DNA of 37,259 nt from MGBC114844 sp910585855 (GCA_965646165.1 CBFFYP010000046.1:1-37259), one strand, 5' to 3'; counted from the first letter of the stretch, positions 28,369 through 37,028 are shown. Numbers and translations: made by a program. The notes: generated from the sequence alone by a model not told the origin.

Positions 28369-30945
28369 GTGACAATAACAGAAGCAACAGGTGCAAAAAT
28401 TCAAGTAACAGATTTAATAAAAGAAAACGAGTTTTTGATTACTCAGTATGGAGCAGTAAGCGGGGGATGTCCGGTAGAGAATACACAGGCGATCAATCGG
28501 GCAGTTTTAGCGGCAAAGGAGGCGGGAGGCGGAACAGTAGTTGTTCCAAAAGGTGAATTTAAGACTTATACGATTGTACTGCAAAGCGATGTCAATTTAA
28601 AATTGGAGAAAGATGCGGTGCTTCGGGCAGCGAGAACAGAGATTACTCATTCCTATGAGAAGCAGACAGGAGAGGGCAGCAATTATATAGAGCCGGAGGT
28701 AAATCTTTATGCCGGGCTTCAAGATCATGGGCATACTTATTTTGCCAATAGTTTGATCTATGCGGCGGATATGGAACGGATTATGATCTATGGGGAGGGA
28801 TTGATTGACGGCAGTTTTTTAGATGAGGAAACGGGGTATCGCCAGTATGTGCTGCAGGGCGGCGATCCGTTTGACCCGACTTTTCGAAATCAAAGAGGGC
28901 ATACCGGAGAGTGGTTTGGAAATAAGGCGATTGCCTTGGTGCGGTGCAGAGATATTGTACTTTTTGGTTTTTCTCTTGTAATCGGGGGGCATTTTGCGGT
29001 TATTGCAGAAGGGGTAAAAAATATGCTGGTGGATCATATCTTGGTAGATACAACCAGAGATGCATTGGATATTGACTGCTGTGAGGATGTAACGGTGGTA
29101 CATTCTGTACTGAATTCTTTGACAGATGATGCACTGGTATTAAAAGCCTCTTATGGAGCAGGGCGTTTTTTGCCTACAAAAAATGTAAAAATTGAAGACT
29201 GTACTGTAAGCGGGTATGATGCGGGAAGCGTGTATGCTGGTCTGTACAGCCGAAATAAGTTGGTGGCAACGGATCGCTGCGGACCGACCGGGCGGGTAAA
29301 ACTGGGGACGGAATCTACCTGCGGATATGAGCGGGTGACGATTCGCAGAGTAACGTTTGAGCGTTCAAGAGGGTTTGCATTGGAAGCGGTGGATGGGTCG
29401 AATTTAACGGATATTCTTTTTACAGATTGTAAGATGAATGAAATCAGCAGTTCCCCGATTTTTATTCGTGCCGGGGACAGAGGGCGTTTTCCGGTTACGG
29501 GAAACAGTCAGAAGCCTCTTGTGACGGCAGAAGAGGAAAATGTGCGTTTGGATAATCGAAACTGGGTACTTCCAGATACGAAAGAGTATCAAAGTTATCC
29601 GCCAAAGCGGTATACTCCTTCTTATCGAAAGGATATAAGGGTTTCTGTAGACGGACACAGCGTTTTTTGTATTGTCAATCCAAAAGAACCGACACGCCTT
29701 AATAAAGTAAATCAAAAAGTTGGAAAGACAAACAGTGATAATTGTTATGCCTATGCCAATGCCTGCGGCTGTGAACATTTGGCTCGGGTGTCAAATATTG
29801 AAATCAGTCATATTACAGTGACCAATGCCGATCCCCGTTATCCGATTTTAATTATGGGGCTGACAGACAGCAGGATTTCTAATGTTGTGATAAAAGATAT
29901 TTCTGTTACATATCGTGGCGGAATCACGATGGAACAGGCAGTGGAACAAAGACAGCTTAATACAAATTGGGAATATACGCAGTACCAGACAGCACCGCTG
30001 GTGCAGACCCTGCCTTGGCTGGTAAATTCATTTTTTGCAAAAGAAGAGGGGCTGCTTCCACGAGTGGATTGGGACAGAGAAAAGCAGATATGGAAAGACG
30101 ATCCTTATAATGTGCCGGAACTGCCGACTGTTTATCCCGAACCTAGCAACTGGGGGATTCTTCCGGCATATGGGCTTTATGCAAGACATGTGGAAAATTT
30201 GGAATTATCTAATATAACATTGCAGACAATGACAGAGGACGGACGCCATGCAGTTGTATTGGATGATGCGGCAAATGTGCTGCTAAATCAAGTGTCTGCT
30301 GATGGAAAAGAGGAAGTGGCAAAAGTGGCACTGGTTACTCATTTATTCCGGCGTCATACCAATCGGGAATATTTATTGGAAGAGCCTTATTTTACAACAG
30401 GTGTAGAAGACTTGGAAGTTCGATATCAAAAAAAAGAAAAAGGTTTGATTACAGAACAGGATATCTGCACGGCAATGGTGTTTGCTCCTGCTCCCGGAAC
30501 GCCGAGTGATCGGCTGTATCCTTATCCGACCGCAGCTTTGCCGGAAACAGGATATCGGTTTTCAATACCGACCGAAGAGTATCCGCTGCCGCTTACCGTA
30601 TACCGTCCTTTTTTTGAAGCAGTAAAACAGCAGAAAATACAGCGGGGAGAACGATTGGAAATACCGATTGTTTTGCGAGATCCGGCAGCAGAAACGACAC
30701 AAAAAGAGGGAGAAAATTCGATTTATAATGAAGAAAAAAAAGAAAAAGAATTTACGGTTTCTGGAATAATAAGAGATTGTGAGGTTTATTTGGTAAGTGA
30801 GTTTGCCGGGGCTTATTATGATAAAAAACGAAAGGTATTTATTTGGGATACCAGTGAAATGAATCCGGGAAGTTATAGGGTTGTTTTGGCAGCAGAGGAT
30901 GGAATTCTTACGGAGTATGGGAAGTTTTTGGTGGAAATTCTTTAG
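28369..30945 (+). CDS. GH28-family glycoside hydrolase (polygalacturonase-like), cytoplasmic
   Basis: 858 residues from GTG 28369, five bases after AAGGAGAG. Right-handed beta-helix protein of GH28: ITQYGAVSGGCPVENTQAIN at 24-43 is the usual start; the catalytic aspartates are D231 (TRDALDID) and D253-D254 (TDDALVLK); and GRVKLGTES is the family's RIK block. It is about twice the ~400-450 residues of a minimal GH28, with a long insertion (~380-560) and a C-terminal beta-rich tail (~760-858). There is no signal peptide, so it probably acts inside the cell on imported galacturonate- or rhamnogalacturonate-type oligosaccharides; substrate assignment is inference. It has its own start signals and is followed six bases later by element A3. 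Confidence 0.85.
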   Translation: MTITEATGAKIQVTDLIKENEFLITQYGAVSGGCPVENTQAINRAVLAAKEAGGGTVVVPKGEFKTYTIVLQSDVNLKLEKDAVLRAARTEITHSYEKQTGEGSNYIEPEVNLYAGLQDHGHTYFANSLIYAADMERIMIYGEGLIDGSFLDEETGYRQYVLQGGDPFDPTFRNQRGHTGEWFGNKAIALVRCRDIVLFGFSLVIGGHFAVIAEGVKNMLVDHILVDTTRDALDIDCCEDVTVVHSVLNSLTDDALVLKASYGAGRFLPTKNVKIEDCTVSGYDAGSVYAGLYSRNKLVATDRCGPTGRVKLGTESTCGYERVTIRRVTFERSRGFALEAVDGSNLTDILFTDCKMNEISSSPIFIRAGDRGRFPVTGNSQKPLVTAEEENVRLDNRNWVLPDTKEYQSYPPKRYTPSYRKDIRVSVDGHSVFCIVNPKEPTRLNKVNQKVGKTNSDNCYAYANACGCEHLARVSNIEISHITVTNADPRYPILIMGLTDSRISNVVIKDISVTYRGGITMEQAVEQRQLNTNWEYTQYQTAPLVQTLPWLVNSFFAKEEGLLPRVDWDREKQIWKDDPYNVPELPTVYPEPSNWGILPAYGLYARHVENLELSNITLQTMTEDGRHAVVLDDAANVLLNQVSADGKEEVAKVALVTHLFRRHTNREYLLEEPYFTTGVEDLEVRYQKKEKGLITEQDICTAMVFAPAPGTPSDRLYPYPTAALPETGYRFSIPTEEYPLPLTVYRPFFEAVKQQKIQRGERLEIPIVLRDPAAETTQKEGENSIYNEEKKEKEFTVSGIIRDCEVYLVSEFAGAYYDKKRKVFIWDTSEMNPGSYRVVLAAEDGILTEYGKFLVEIL

Positions 30946-30951
30946 GAAGGG

Positions 30952-31115
30952 GGACGCACAAATCCAAAGTAGGGTCTGCACCGAGCCCGCTTTCGCTTAG
31001 CATTTCCTCGTAGCGGACACGTAAGGCACGAAAATACCGTGCCTAAGTGCCGACGGGAAATGATGACCCTTAGCAGACTCTACTTTGGATTTGTGCTGTG
31101 TATCCCAGACGGAAG
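30952..31115 (+). repeat. Family-A palindromic element, copy A3
   Basis: The cleanest copy. Arms 30956-30979 and 31073-31096 match at 23 of 24 positions (a CACAAATCCAAAGTAG arm). Conserved blocks GCTTAGCATTTCC and CGACGGGAAATGATGACCC; apical stem AGGCACG/CGTGCCT, loop AAAATAC; tail GTGCTGTGTATC. It begins six bases after the GH28 stop. Confidence 0.9.
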
Positions 31116-31182
31116 ATAAAAGGATTGCGGAAAGTCATTTTAAAGATTTATACAAAAAATAAAAGAATTAGGAGGAGAAAGG

Positions 31183-32175
31183 ATGTATCAGGCAAGTCAG
31201 ACACGTTATCAGGAAATGAAATATAATCGCTGCGGAAAGAGTGGTTTAAAGCTTCCGGCGGTTTCTTTTGGGCTGTGGCATAATTTTGGCAGTAATGCAG
31301 GTTTTGATAATATGCAGAAGTTATGTCAGACAGCGTTTGATCTGGGGATTACACATTTTGATTTGGCAAATAATTATGGACCTTATGCCGGAAGTGCGGA
31401 AGAGAATTTTGGACGTATTTTAAAAAACGAAATGAAGCGTTATCGGGATGAGATGATAATTTCTACAAAAGCAGGTTATGAGATGTGGGAAGGACCTTAT
31501 GGAAACGGAGGTTCTAGAAAGTATTTGATGGCTAGTCTGGATCAGAGTTTAAAGCGGATGGGATTAGATTATGTAGATATTTTTTATCATCATAAGCCAG
31601 ATCCAAATACGCCGATGGAAGAAACGATGCTGGCATTAGATCAAATTGTGCGGAGCGGAAAAGCACTTTATATTGGAATTTCAAACTATAATAAAGAGCA
31701 GACGATGCAGGCAGAGGCAATTTTGCAGAAGTTAAATACCCCTCTTCTTATCAATCAGAGAAAATATTCTATGTTTGAAAGAGGAATTGAAACAGATGGG
31801 CTAAAACATTATGCTGCCGAACACGGAATCGGAGTGATAGCATTTTGCCCTTTGGCACAGGGGCTTTTAACTGACAGATATAAAAACGGGATTCCAAAAG
31901 ACAGCCGGATTCGGACAGACGGACGTTTTTTACGAGAAGATGCGATATCCGAAAATTATGAAAAGAAGATACAAAAATTGGATCAGATAGCAGCAAAAAG
32001 GGGACAGTCTTTGGCACAGATGGCACTTTCTTGGGTACTTCGAGATGGAGAAGTGACTTCTGTATTGATAGGGGCATCGAAAGCAGAGCAGATTCAGGAA
32101 AATGTTCGGATAGTAGAGGCAGCGGCATTTACAGCAGAAGAATTACAGGAGATAGAAGCAGTATTAAAAGAATAA
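31183..32175 (+). CDS. Aldo/keto reductase, YghZ-like
   Basis: 330 residues, ATG 31183 after AGGAGG. NADPH-dependent aldo/keto reductase barrel with the tetrad D60, Y65 (FDLANNYG), K96 (STKAG) and H137 (FYHH). The start MKYNRCGKSGLKLPAVSFGLWHN and the GGSRKYL and ISNYN segments place it near the AKR14/YghZ group, whose E. coli member reduces L-glyceraldehyde 3-phosphate and methylglyoxal. The C-terminal SVLIGASKAEQIQENV is the usual cofactor-binding region. It stands alone between repeat elements A3 and A4; its physiological substrate is unknown. Confidence 0.9.
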   Translation: MYQASQTRYQEMKYNRCGKSGLKLPAVSFGLWHNFGSNAGFDNMQKLCQTAFDLGITHFDLANNYGPYAGSAEENFGRILKNEMKRYRDEMIISTKAGYEMWEGPYGNGGSRKYLMASLDQSLKRMGLDYVDIFYHHKPDPNTPMEETMLALDQIVRSGKALYIGISNYNKEQTMQAEAILQKLNTPLLINQRKYSMFERGIETDGLKHYAAEHGIGVIAFCPLAQGLLTDRYKNGIPKDSRIRTDGRFLREDAISENYEKKIQKLDQIAAKRGQSLAQMALSWVLRDGEVTSVLIGASKAEQIQENVRIVEAAAFTAEELQEIEAVLKE

Positions 32176-32181
32176 TGTTGG

Positions 32182-32234
32182 GGACGCCGAAATCCGAAAA
32201 GAGGTCTACACTGAGTCCGCTTTTGCTTAGCATT
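32182..32234 (+). repeat. Family-A element, copy A4 (left half only)
   Basis: GGACGCCGAAATCCGAAAAG, GGTCTAC, then GTCCGCTTTTGCTTAGCATT, stopping inside the conserved core. No right arm follows. It starts six bases after the aldo/keto reductase stop. The remaining bases to 32370 show no gene. Confidence 0.75.
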
Positions 32235-32370
32235 AAAGTGTGTTAAATTATTTTTCGGTATAGTGAGAATGGTTGATTGTCGGCATATATTTCCAAGAGG
32301 GGATTTAAGATAAAAGCAGAAGCAAAATAGCGGAAGCATGAAGTATTCTCTGCTGGCATTGTCTTGATTA

Positions 32371-32534
32371 CTTTTTGGCTGGTAGAAGCAGCTAAAATGG
32401 GAAGGAAGGTCTATGCAGGGTCATCATTTCCCGTCGGCACTTAGACGCTGTGTTTTAGCGTCTTAGTGTCCGCTACGAGGAAATGCTAAGCGCAAGCGGA
32501 CCCGGAATAGACCTTCCTTCCCATTTCAGCGTCC
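32371..32534 (-). repeat. Family-A palindromic element, copy A5 (reverse)
   Basis: Arms 32391-32414 and 32507-32530 match at 23 of 24 positions; the one difference is a wobble pair on the minus strand. The core is conserved. The apical stem is unique in the window, GACGCT/AGCGTC with loop AAAACAC, so both sides have changed together relative to A1, A2, A3 and A6. GCGTCC ends it at 32529-32534. Confidence 0.9.
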
Positions 32535-32667
32535 CCCTCTCAATTTCAGTATTTTTTATTGATATTGTATAAAATAAAAAAATAGTGGCAATAGTTCGAA
32601 AAAATAGGCTGGTAAAATTGGAAAATTATGTTACAATAGAAAAAATTGAAGTGATGGAGGGTGATGT

Positions 32668-33489
32668 ATGAAGGAGAATCGAATTTGGCAGATATGGAGG
32701 ATATTTTATCCGCCGCTGCTGTATTTTGCGATTAGTTATTTGGTGCAGCTGCTTGGGATTTTGGTGTTGGTTCGGTTAAACTTTGATTTTGAACTGAGCA
32801 GTCAGGAAGAACTGCAAAATCATATTATAGGGATTTATAATCAAAATGCCATGCTGCTTACGATGATTTCTGCGCTTGTCAGTATTCCGATTTGTTTTTT
32901 ATTGTTTTGTGCAGATAGGAATAGGGAAGAGAGGAATGGTTATCTGTGGGAAAGAAAACCGATTTTGATACGGCAGTGGATTCTTGTGGCGGTGCTTGGT
33001 ATGGCAGCAAGTATTAGCATGAATGACTGGATTGCTTTAAGTGGAATTATTTTAATTTTTGATGGTTTTGAGCAGGTGGCGGAGGCTTTGTACGGTGGAA
33101 GTCTTTTGATTGAATTTCTTGCGATTGTAATTGCTGCACCTTTTGTAGAGGAACTGCTGTTTCGGGGATTGGTTTATCGCAGGACTCGTGTTTTGACTGG
33201 TGCAAGGGCAGCGATTATTTTATCCGCATTGTATTTTGGTATTTATCATATGAATGTAGTACAGGGGATTTATGCGTTTTTATTGGGGATTTTACTTGCT
33301 TGGGTATATGAAAAGTACCAGACGATATGGGCACCGATTTTATTTCATGTTTCAGCGAATTTTTTGTCGGTTGTCTGTACGGAAGGGAACTTTTCTTATC
33401 GTATGACGGTAATAGGAGTGCTTTTAGAGATTGTGATTTCAACAGGACTGATGATTTATGCTATAATACGGATACACAGGACAGTATAG
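32668..33489 (+). CDS. CPBP-family intramembrane glutamic endopeptidase (CAAX protease/bacteriocin-processing type)
   Basis: 273 residues, ATG 32668 after GGAGGG. About seven or eight hydrophobic segments. The family motif is present: E161-E162-L-L-F-R166 (PFVEELLFRGLVYRR), then FGIYHMN and LFHVSANF supplying the two histidines. Characterised members cleave prenylated proteins, process bacteriocins or confer self-immunity; which applies here cannot be told. It lies 15 bases before glf and is probably co-transcribed with glf and the GT2 gene, hinting at an envelope role. A TACAAT at 32632 may be its -10. Confidence 0.85.
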   Translation: MKENRIWQIWRIFYPPLLYFAISYLVQLLGILVLVRLNFDFELSSQEELQNHIIGIYNQNAMLLTMISALVSIPICFLLFCADRNREERNGYLWERKPILIRQWILVAVLGMAASISMNDWIALSGIILIFDGFEQVAEALYGGSLLIEFLAIVIAAPFVEELLFRGLVYRRTRVLTGARAAIILSALYFGIYHMNVVQGIYAFLLGILLAWVYEKYQTIWAPILFHVSANFLSVVCTEGNFSYRMTVIGVLLEIVISTGLMIYAIIRIHRTV

Positions 33490-33504
33490 ACAGGAGGAAA
33501 ACGA

Positions 33505-34653
33505 ATGTATCATACCGTGATTGTAGGCTGCGGGTTTGCCGGTGCAGTAATGGCAAGAGAGTTGGCAGAACGTGGCAGGGAAAATGTATTGATTCTTGAA
33601 AAAAGAGGGCATATTGCCGGAAACTGTTATGATACCTATGATCGCTATGGGGTATGGATTCACCAATATGGACCGCATATTTTTCATACGGATTCGGAAC
33701 GAGTTTATGATTATTTATCTCGTTTTACAGAGTGGTATGACTATAGCCATGAAGTGGTTGCAAATGTAAACGGGCAGTTAATTCCAGTGCCGTTCAGTCT
33801 GCATACCTTACATATGGTATTTGAAGAAGAGATGGCAAAAAAGCTGGAAAAGAAATTGATTGAGGAGTTTGGAAGAGGAACTAGAGTACCGATTTTAAAG
33901 TTAAAGGAAGCGGAAGATGCTGATTTGCAGGCGGTGGCGGAGTATGTTTATGAACATATTTTTTTGCGTTATACAATGAAACAGTGGGGACAAAAACCGG
34001 AGGAAATATCGCCGGAAGTGACAGGGCGTGTTCCTGTGATTCTCTCAGAGGACAGCCGTTACTTTTCGGATCACTATCAGGGGATGCCCCTTCTTGGCTA
34101 TAAGGAATTGTTTAAAGAGATGCTGTCTTATCCAACGATCGATATACAGCTTCATACGGATGCAAGGGATGTTTTAAAACTGGAAAATGGGGAAAACTAT
34201 CTATATGGAAAACCTTATCCGGGGAAAATTATCTATACCGGACCGATTGATGAGTTTTTTCACTGTTGTTATGGAAGACTGCCTTACCGTTCTTTGAGAT
34301 TTGTATTAGAGCATTATAATGAGGAGGAATATCAGCCAAAGGCGGTGGTAAATTATACGGTTAGTGAAGATTATACCAGAATTACGGAATTTAAGAAGCT
34401 GACTGGTCAGGAGATTGCAGGGACAACGATTATGAAAGAGTATCCCTGTGCCTATACAGACAGCAGTACACAGATTCCTTATTATGCGATTTTAAAGGAA
34501 GAAAATTTAGAATTATATCGAAAATATCGGGCACTTGTAAGAAAATATCCGAACTTTTATCTGTTAGGCAGACTGGCAGAATATAAGTATTATAATATGG
34601 ATGCGATTGTAGAAAAAGCGTTGTTACTTGCTGATGAATTGGTCAAAAAATAG
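33505..34653 (+). CDS. glf: UDP-galactopyranose mutase
   Basis: 382 residues, the normal length. ATG 33505 after AGGAGG. FAD-binding GCGFAGAV at the N-terminus, then HIAGNCYDTYDRYGVWIHQYGPHIFH, PVPFSLHTL, YTMKQWG and a C-terminal GRLAEYKYYNMDAIV, all family hallmarks, including the arginine and tyrosines that hold UDP-galactose. It interconverts UDP-galactopyranose and UDP-galactofuranose in the cytoplasm, providing Galf for surface polysaccharide or teichoic-type polymers. The GT2 gene follows after 10 bases. Confidence 0.95.
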   Translation: MYHTVIVGCGFAGAVMARELAERGRENVLILEKRGHIAGNCYDTYDRYGVWIHQYGPHIFHTDSERVYDYLSRFTEWYDYSHEVVANVNGQLIPVPFSLHTLHMVFEEEMAKKLEKKLIEEFGRGTRVPILKLKEAEDADLQAVAEYVYEHIFLRYTMKQWGQKPEEISPEVTGRVPVILSEDSRYFSDHYQGMPLLGYKELFKEMLSYPTIDIQLHTDARDVLKLENGENYLYGKPYPGKIIYTGPIDEFFHCCYGRLPYRSLRFVLEHYNEEEYQPKAVVNYTVSEDYTRITEFKKLTGQEIAGTTIMKEYPCAYTDSSTQIPYYAILKEENLELYRKYRALVRKYPNFYLLGRLAEYKYYNMDAIVEKALLLADELVKK

Positions 34654-34663
34654 GAGGTACTTT

Positions 34664-35689
34664 ATGAAATTGTTATCAATTACAGTTCCCTGCTATAACT
34701 CGGAAGCATATATGGAACATTGTGTAACGACTTTGCTGGCAGGCGGGGATGCTGTGGAAATTATTATTGTAGATGATGGATCGAAAGATAGTACAGGAGA
34801 GATTGCGGATCGATTGGCTGAAGAATATCCCACGATAATAAAAACGATTCATCAGGAAAACGGGGGACATGGAGAGGCTGTCAATACCGGGCTTTCCAAT
34901 GCAACTGGAACGTATTTTAAAGTGGTGGACAGTGATGACTGGGTAAATGAAAAGGCATATGCTGAAATTTTATCGTTTTTGGAAACTGTGGTATCAGAGG
35001 AACGGGAGTTAGATATGCTGATTTCTAATTTTGTCTATGAAAAAGACGGGGCAAAAAGAAAAAAAGTGATGAAATATACACGTGCCATTCCAGAAAGACA
35101 GTTTTTAACTTGGGATGAGATTCATGGATTTACCAGAGGACATTATATTTTGATGCATTCGGTGATTTATCGGACACAGATGTTAAAAGACTGCGGATTA
35201 AAACTTCCGGCACATACATTTTATGTGGATAATATTTTTGTCTATCAGCCGCTGCCTTATGTAAAGTCACTGTATTATTTAAATGTGAATTTTTATCGTT
35301 ATTTTATCGGAAGAGAGGATCAGTCTGTCAATGAAAAAGTAATGATTTCTCGGATTGATCAGCAGATTCGGGTAAATAAGCTGATGATTGATATGTATGA
35401 TTTGTTAGATAAGGAATGGATTACTTCTGAGAAGCTGCGGCATTATATGATACAATATTTAGAGATTATTATGACTGTGTCTTCTATTATGCTGATTCGG
35501 GCAGGAGAGAAAGAGGATTTGGCAAAGAAAAAAGAGCTTTGGCTGTATTTAAAACAAAAGGATCGAAAACTTTATCGAAAGCTGCGGTATGGGGTATTGG
35601 GAAGAACTATGAATCTGCCCGGCAGGGGGGGAAGAAAATGTTCGGAAATGGGATATAAGATTACACAGAAATTCTTTGGATTTAATTAA
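34664..35689 (+). CDS. Family 2 glycosyltransferase
   Basis: 341 residues from ATG 34664, chosen because AGGAGG is seven bases upstream; a frame open from 34628 overlaps glf. GT-A fold: SITVPCYNSEAYMEHCVTTL, IIIVDDGSKDST (36-44), HQENGGHGEAVNTG, and the DxD-type D89-S-D-D92. No transmembrane helices are evident in the C-terminal half. With glf directly upstream it may transfer Galf or another sugar to an envelope glycan; donor and acceptor are inferred only. Confidence 0.9.
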   Translation: MKLLSITVPCYNSEAYMEHCVTTLLAGGDAVEIIIVDDGSKDSTGEIADRLAEEYPTIIKTIHQENGGHGEAVNTGLSNATGTYFKVVDSDDWVNEKAYAEILSFLETVVSEERELDMLISNFVYEKDGAKRKKVMKYTRAIPERQFLTWDEIHGFTRGHYILMHSVIYRTQMLKDCGLKLPAHTFYVDNIFVYQPLPYVKSLYYLNVNFYRYFIGREDQSVNEKVMISRIDQQIRVNKLMIDMYDLLDKEWITSEKLRHYMIQYLEIIMTVSSIMLIRAGEKEDLAKKKELWLYLKQKDRKLYRKLRYGVLGRTMNLPGRGGRKCSEMGYKITQKFFGFN

Positions 35690-35727
35690 ACATTTCTTAA
35701 TTTTTTCTTTATATAAGCAGTTAGATC

Positions 35728-35756
35728 TTGTATTGTATAGACAGTTGTGATATAAT
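35728..35756 (+). promoter_or_regulatory. Promoter of the PAP2 gene
   Basis: TTGTAT, 17 bases, TATAAT, with TG one base before the -10 (extended -10). Leader of about 85 bases. Confidence 0.75.
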
Positions 35757-35810
35757 CCGCACGTAACGAAGAAATTGCAGGATGGGGGCAGGATTCCTGT
35801 ATATGGGTTG

Positions 35811-35829
35811 GCACGCAGAGCGTGCTTTT
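35811..35829 (+). promoter_or_regulatory. Terminator-like hairpin in the PAP2 leader
   Basis: GCACGC-AGA-GCGTGC followed by TTTT, ending about ten bases before the ribosome binding site (AAGGG). Short but GC-rich and perfectly paired. It could act as an attenuator; no riboswitch class is recognised in the preceding 50 bases. Confidence 0.4.
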
Positions 35830-35849
35830 GATGAAGAAGGGTGGTTTTT

Positions 35850-36503
35850 ATGAAGAAGTGGATAGGGAAATATGGGCACGCATGGTGTCTGCTTTATGTA
35901 TTTATTTATCTTCCTTGGTTTGCCTTTTTAGAGCGGAATGTGACAAATTACCATTTGGTACATTCTCCTTTGGATGATTGGATTCCTTTTTGTGAATATT
36001 TTATTATTCCTTATTTTTTATGGTTTGCTTATGTTTCTGTAGCGGTGTTGTATTTCTTTTTTACTTCAAAAAAGGAGTATTATAAAATTTGTACGTTTTT
36101 GTTTGTTGGGATGACAATTAGTTTGGCTATTTGTACGATGTGGCCAAATGGACATAATTTAAGACCTGCAGAATTTGCACGGGAGAATATATTTACTCGT
36201 ATGGTTGAGATTTTATACGCTACTGATACTTCTACAAATGTATTTCCTAGTATTCATGTATTTAATTCGATTGGAGTGCATCTGGCAGTTCGGAATTGTG
36301 AACGGCTGCGAAATCAGAAATGGGTTTTAGTGGGCTCGGGAGTGCTTTGTTTTTCTATTATTTGTTCTACAGTATTGTTAAAGCAACATTCGATTTTGGA
36401 TGTGTTTGGGGGAATTGTGCTTGGGATTGTGATGAATTATTTTGTATATCGGACAGAACGTGGATGGGGACGTCAGGAAGAATTAAAGAAACAGTGGGAG
36501 TAG
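35850..36503 (+). CDS. PAP2-superfamily membrane phosphatase
   Basis: 217 residues from ATG 35850 (AAGGG seven bases upstream; a GTG three codons earlier is less likely). Five or six membrane helices. PAP2 motifs: N-G-H-N-L-R-P at the first site, P-S-I-H-V-F (histidine of the second), and KQHSILDVFGG (histidine and aspartate of the third). The family removes phosphate from lipid phosphates or undecaprenyl pyrophosphate, or transfers phospho-alcohols. The likely role is envelope lipid-carrier recycling, in keeping with the glycan genes upstream, but it has its own promoter. Confidence 0.85.
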   Translation: MKKWIGKYGHAWCLLYVFIYLPWFAFLERNVTNYHLVHSPLDDWIPFCEYFIIPYFLWFAYVSVAVLYFFFTSKKEYYKICTFLFVGMTISLAICTMWPNGHNLRPAEFARENIFTRMVEILYATDTSTNVFPSIHVFNSIGVHLAVRNCERLRNQKWVLVGSGVLCFSIICSTVLLKQHSILDVFGGIVLGIVMNYFVYRTERGWGRQEELKKQWE

Positions 36504-36510
36504 GCAGGTA

Positions 36511-36677
36511 GGACGTCGGAAGCCGAAGAGAAGTCCGCTTCGGGCTTAGCATTTCTTATTTTCATGGCGGACACATAAGGCACGAAAACACAGCAATACC
36601 GTGCCTAAGTGCCAACGGGAAATGATGACCCTGCGCAGACCTCTCTTCGGCTTCCGGCTGTTTGTACCAGCCGGGAG
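36511..36677 (+). repeat. Family-A palindromic element, copy A6
   Basis: The arms (~36515-36538 and 36635-36658, a CGGAAGCCGAAGAG type) pair at about 20 of 24 positions plus a wobble. The core is somewhat diverged (GCTTAGCATTTCTTATTTTC). Apical stem AGGCACG/CGTGCCT with an enlarged loop; tail GGCTGTTTGTACC. It starts at GGACGT, eight bases after the PAP2 stop. Confidence 0.85.
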
Positions 36678-36732
36678 GATTGCATGTAGGTTTTATAATG
36701 AGGTTGTTGTTCGGTATCCCATATGTTAATGA

Positions 36733-37028
36733 TTAATGGACTATTTCTTCACCATAATCATAGATAGGGGCTTGATTTGGAAGATAGATATCTATATTGT
36801 AAATAGAATCGGAATGTTCTTGTATTCCAAACTCGTAAACGCAGTCGTTTATAAGATAGCGATATATGGTATATGTGATTCGATCTGAATAGGAGTGTGT
36901 TTCAAAAGAATCGCCATATAGTGTTACCATTTGGGAATAGGTATTTCCGGGGTGTATGTTCTGAACGGTATGGGGAGTTCATTGGAATCCTCAAGGTCAA
37001 CATTAATCATTCTTAAATTTTTTTTCAT
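36733..37028 (-). pseudogene. Small hypothetical gene split by a frameshift
   Basis: A good start on the minus strand (GGAGGT at 37043-37038, ATG 37028) encodes MKKNLRMINVDLEDSNELP and then runs to TAA at 36924. A second frame, open from before ATG 36930, continues with GNTYSQMVTLYGDSFETHSYSD and ends at 36733 (IYDYGEEIVH). A single indel around 36970-36985 would join them into about 98 residues. Neither half is recognised; the composition (Tyr/Asp/Ile-rich, no signal peptide) suggests a small cytoplasmic protein. It is either a decayed gene or two overlapping small genes. Confidence 0.5.

Noticed and set aside
34628..34663. GT2 start at 34628 overlapping glf
   Set aside because: No binding site there; AGGAGG followed by ATG 34664 gives the family's usual N-terminus.
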